Source: an uncultured Oscillospiraceae bacterium (GTDB lineage: Bacteria; Bacillota; Clostridia; Oscillospirales; Acutalibacteraceae). Taken from it: a stretch of 9,544 nucleotides of DNA. Positions 8,807 to 9,544 of the stretch are shown piece by piece. The notes beneath the pieces were generated by a model. That model was not told the origin of the DNA. It ran no database searches and saw nothing but the letters and a program-made list of their open reading frames with translations. The number at the start of each line of letters is the position of its first letter. Position 1 is the first letter of the stretch. The translations under genes and the position numbers were made by a program. The stretch covers positions 1 through 9,544 of the forward strand of contig URQJ01000065.1 in the NCBI GenBank assembly GCA_900549945.1, given 5' to 3'.

Positions 8807-9544
8807 TCAGCCGCCAATATGCTTTTCAACAAATGCGCGGACCGTGCTCCAGTACAGCTCCGGCGCGGCCTCCGCGGACCCGCAGTGCCCGGCCTCGGGG
8901 ACCAGAAGGAGCTGCTTTTCACAGCGCGCCGCGCCGTAAAGGCGCAGGGCCATCGAGCACGGCACGAGGTCGTCCCCTTCGCCGTGGATGAACAAAATCG
9001 GGATACGGCACTGCCGCACCTGCTCGAGCGCGCTCATCCGCCGAAAGCCGTAGCCCGTGCGCAGGCGCGCGAGCAGCGAGGCCACCGGCAGCACCGGGTA
9101 CGGCGGCGTGTGGTACAGCAGCGGCATCGAGACCTTGAACTGCTCCCAAGCCGAGGTGTAGCCGCTGTCCTCAACGACGAGCTTCACCTGCGCCGGCAGC
9201 ACCTCGCCGGCCGCCATCATCACGGTCGCCGCGCCCATCGATTCGCCGAACAGCACGATCTGCGCCTGATCGTCGCGGCGCAGAATCTCGTAGACCCACT
9301 CCACGATATCCCGGCGCTCCGGCCAGCCCATGCCGATCGTACTGCCGTCGCTGCCGCCGTGCGCGCGGGCGTCCGGCAGAAGAACATTGAAGCCCATATC
9401 GTAAAAGGGCTTTGCGCGGTGCAGCATCTGCTGCCCGCAGCAGCCGTAGCCGTGGCAGATCACCGCATAGCGGCGGCCTGCCTGTGGGACGAACCACGCG
9501 CGCAGGCGCATGTCCTCGCAATTGCGGTGCGTGATGTATTTCGC
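8807..9544 (-). CDS. Alpha/beta hydrolase, N-terminus beyond the window
   Basis: The frame stays open to the right edge; the in-window part is 245 codons. An ATG at 9511 exists, but the 11 codons before it (AKYITHRNCED) are also open and family members usually begin further upstream, so the protein is taken as incomplete. Counting from that ATG: oxyanion-hole motif HGYG (20-23), nucleophile elbow GESMGA (89-94, serine S91), an acid candidate in GEGDDLVP (D180/D181) and the catalytic histidine in AGHC (H209). This order fits the serine-hydrolase family of COG1073 type (extended lipase/esterase or peptidase-like). The substrate is unknown. No signal peptide can be judged because the N-terminus is missing. 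radC follows after 16 bases on the same strand, suggesting a two-gene transcription unit. Confidence 0.85.
   Translation of the reverse strand, partial: AKYITHRNCEDMRLRAWFVPQAGRRYAVICHGYGCCGQQMLHRAKPFYDMGFNVLLPDARAHGGSDGSTIGMGWPERRDIVEWVYEILRRDDQAQIVLFGESMGAATVMMAAGEVLPAQVKLVVEDSGYTSAWEQFKVSMPLLYHTPPYPVLPVASLLARLRTGYGFRRMSALEQVRQCRIPILFIHGEGDDLVPCSMALRLYGAARCEKQLLLVPEAGHCGSAEAAPELYWSTVRAFVEKHIGG

Overview
This is a GC-rich window (60%+ GC by eye, with AT-rich patches only between genes) that looks like a chromosomal segment of a Bacillota/Clostridia bacterium, possibly a GC-rich gut Oscillospiraceae-type organism. The pointers are a DinR/LexA-type box (GAAC-N4-GTTC) before uvrB, strong AGGAGG-like ribosome binding sites, several U-tailed intrinsic terminators, an Spx/ArsC-like gene, and a GNAT type that I associate with Clostridia. 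The genus cannot be decided from the sequence alone.

Layout. At the left end, on the + strand, lies the C-terminal part of a Gfo/Idh/MocA-type oxidoreductase (1-351), followed by a sugar phosphate isomerase/epimerase-type TIM barrel (426-1259). This is probably the tail of a sugar or polyol operon, closed by an intrinsic terminator (1295-1336). Everything else reads on the - strand. From right to left: a 5'-incomplete alpha/beta hydrolase (9544-8807), radC (8790-8059) with its own terminator (8049-8012), a LexA box and sigma-A promoter (7983-7933), then the tight operon uvrB (7865-5907), GNAT acetyltransferase (5905-5141) and uvrA (5069-2217). Last comes a 458-base gene-free stretch (2216-1759), then an ArsC/Spx-like gene (1746-1393) that converges on the isomerase.

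How the genes fit together. UvrA and UvrB are the damage-recognition proteins of nucleotide excision repair, and the LexA box predicts SOS induction of the whole uvrB-GNAT-uvrA unit. The GNAT gene starts one base after the uvrB stop, so it is probably co-translated with uvrB; its role beside the repair genes is unknown.

The most interesting part is 1934-2220. A near-consensus promoter (TTGACA, 17 bases, TAAAAT), whose -35 box overlaps the uvrA stop codon, points away from uvrA into a stretch with no convincing ORF. About 210 bases further on this stretch ends in a 12-bp perfect-stem intrinsic terminator. Between them the sequence can form a 12-bp hairpin whose 15-base loop has a perfect 9-base match to downstream sequence, which is H-type pseudoknot geometry. 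I read this as a candidate free-standing structured small RNA of about 250 nt, not recognised as tmRNA, RNase P, SRP RNA or a common riboswitch. A second terminator follows, and then a separate arsC leader with its own weak promoter, an inverted repeat over the -10 box and a potential three-way-junction fold.
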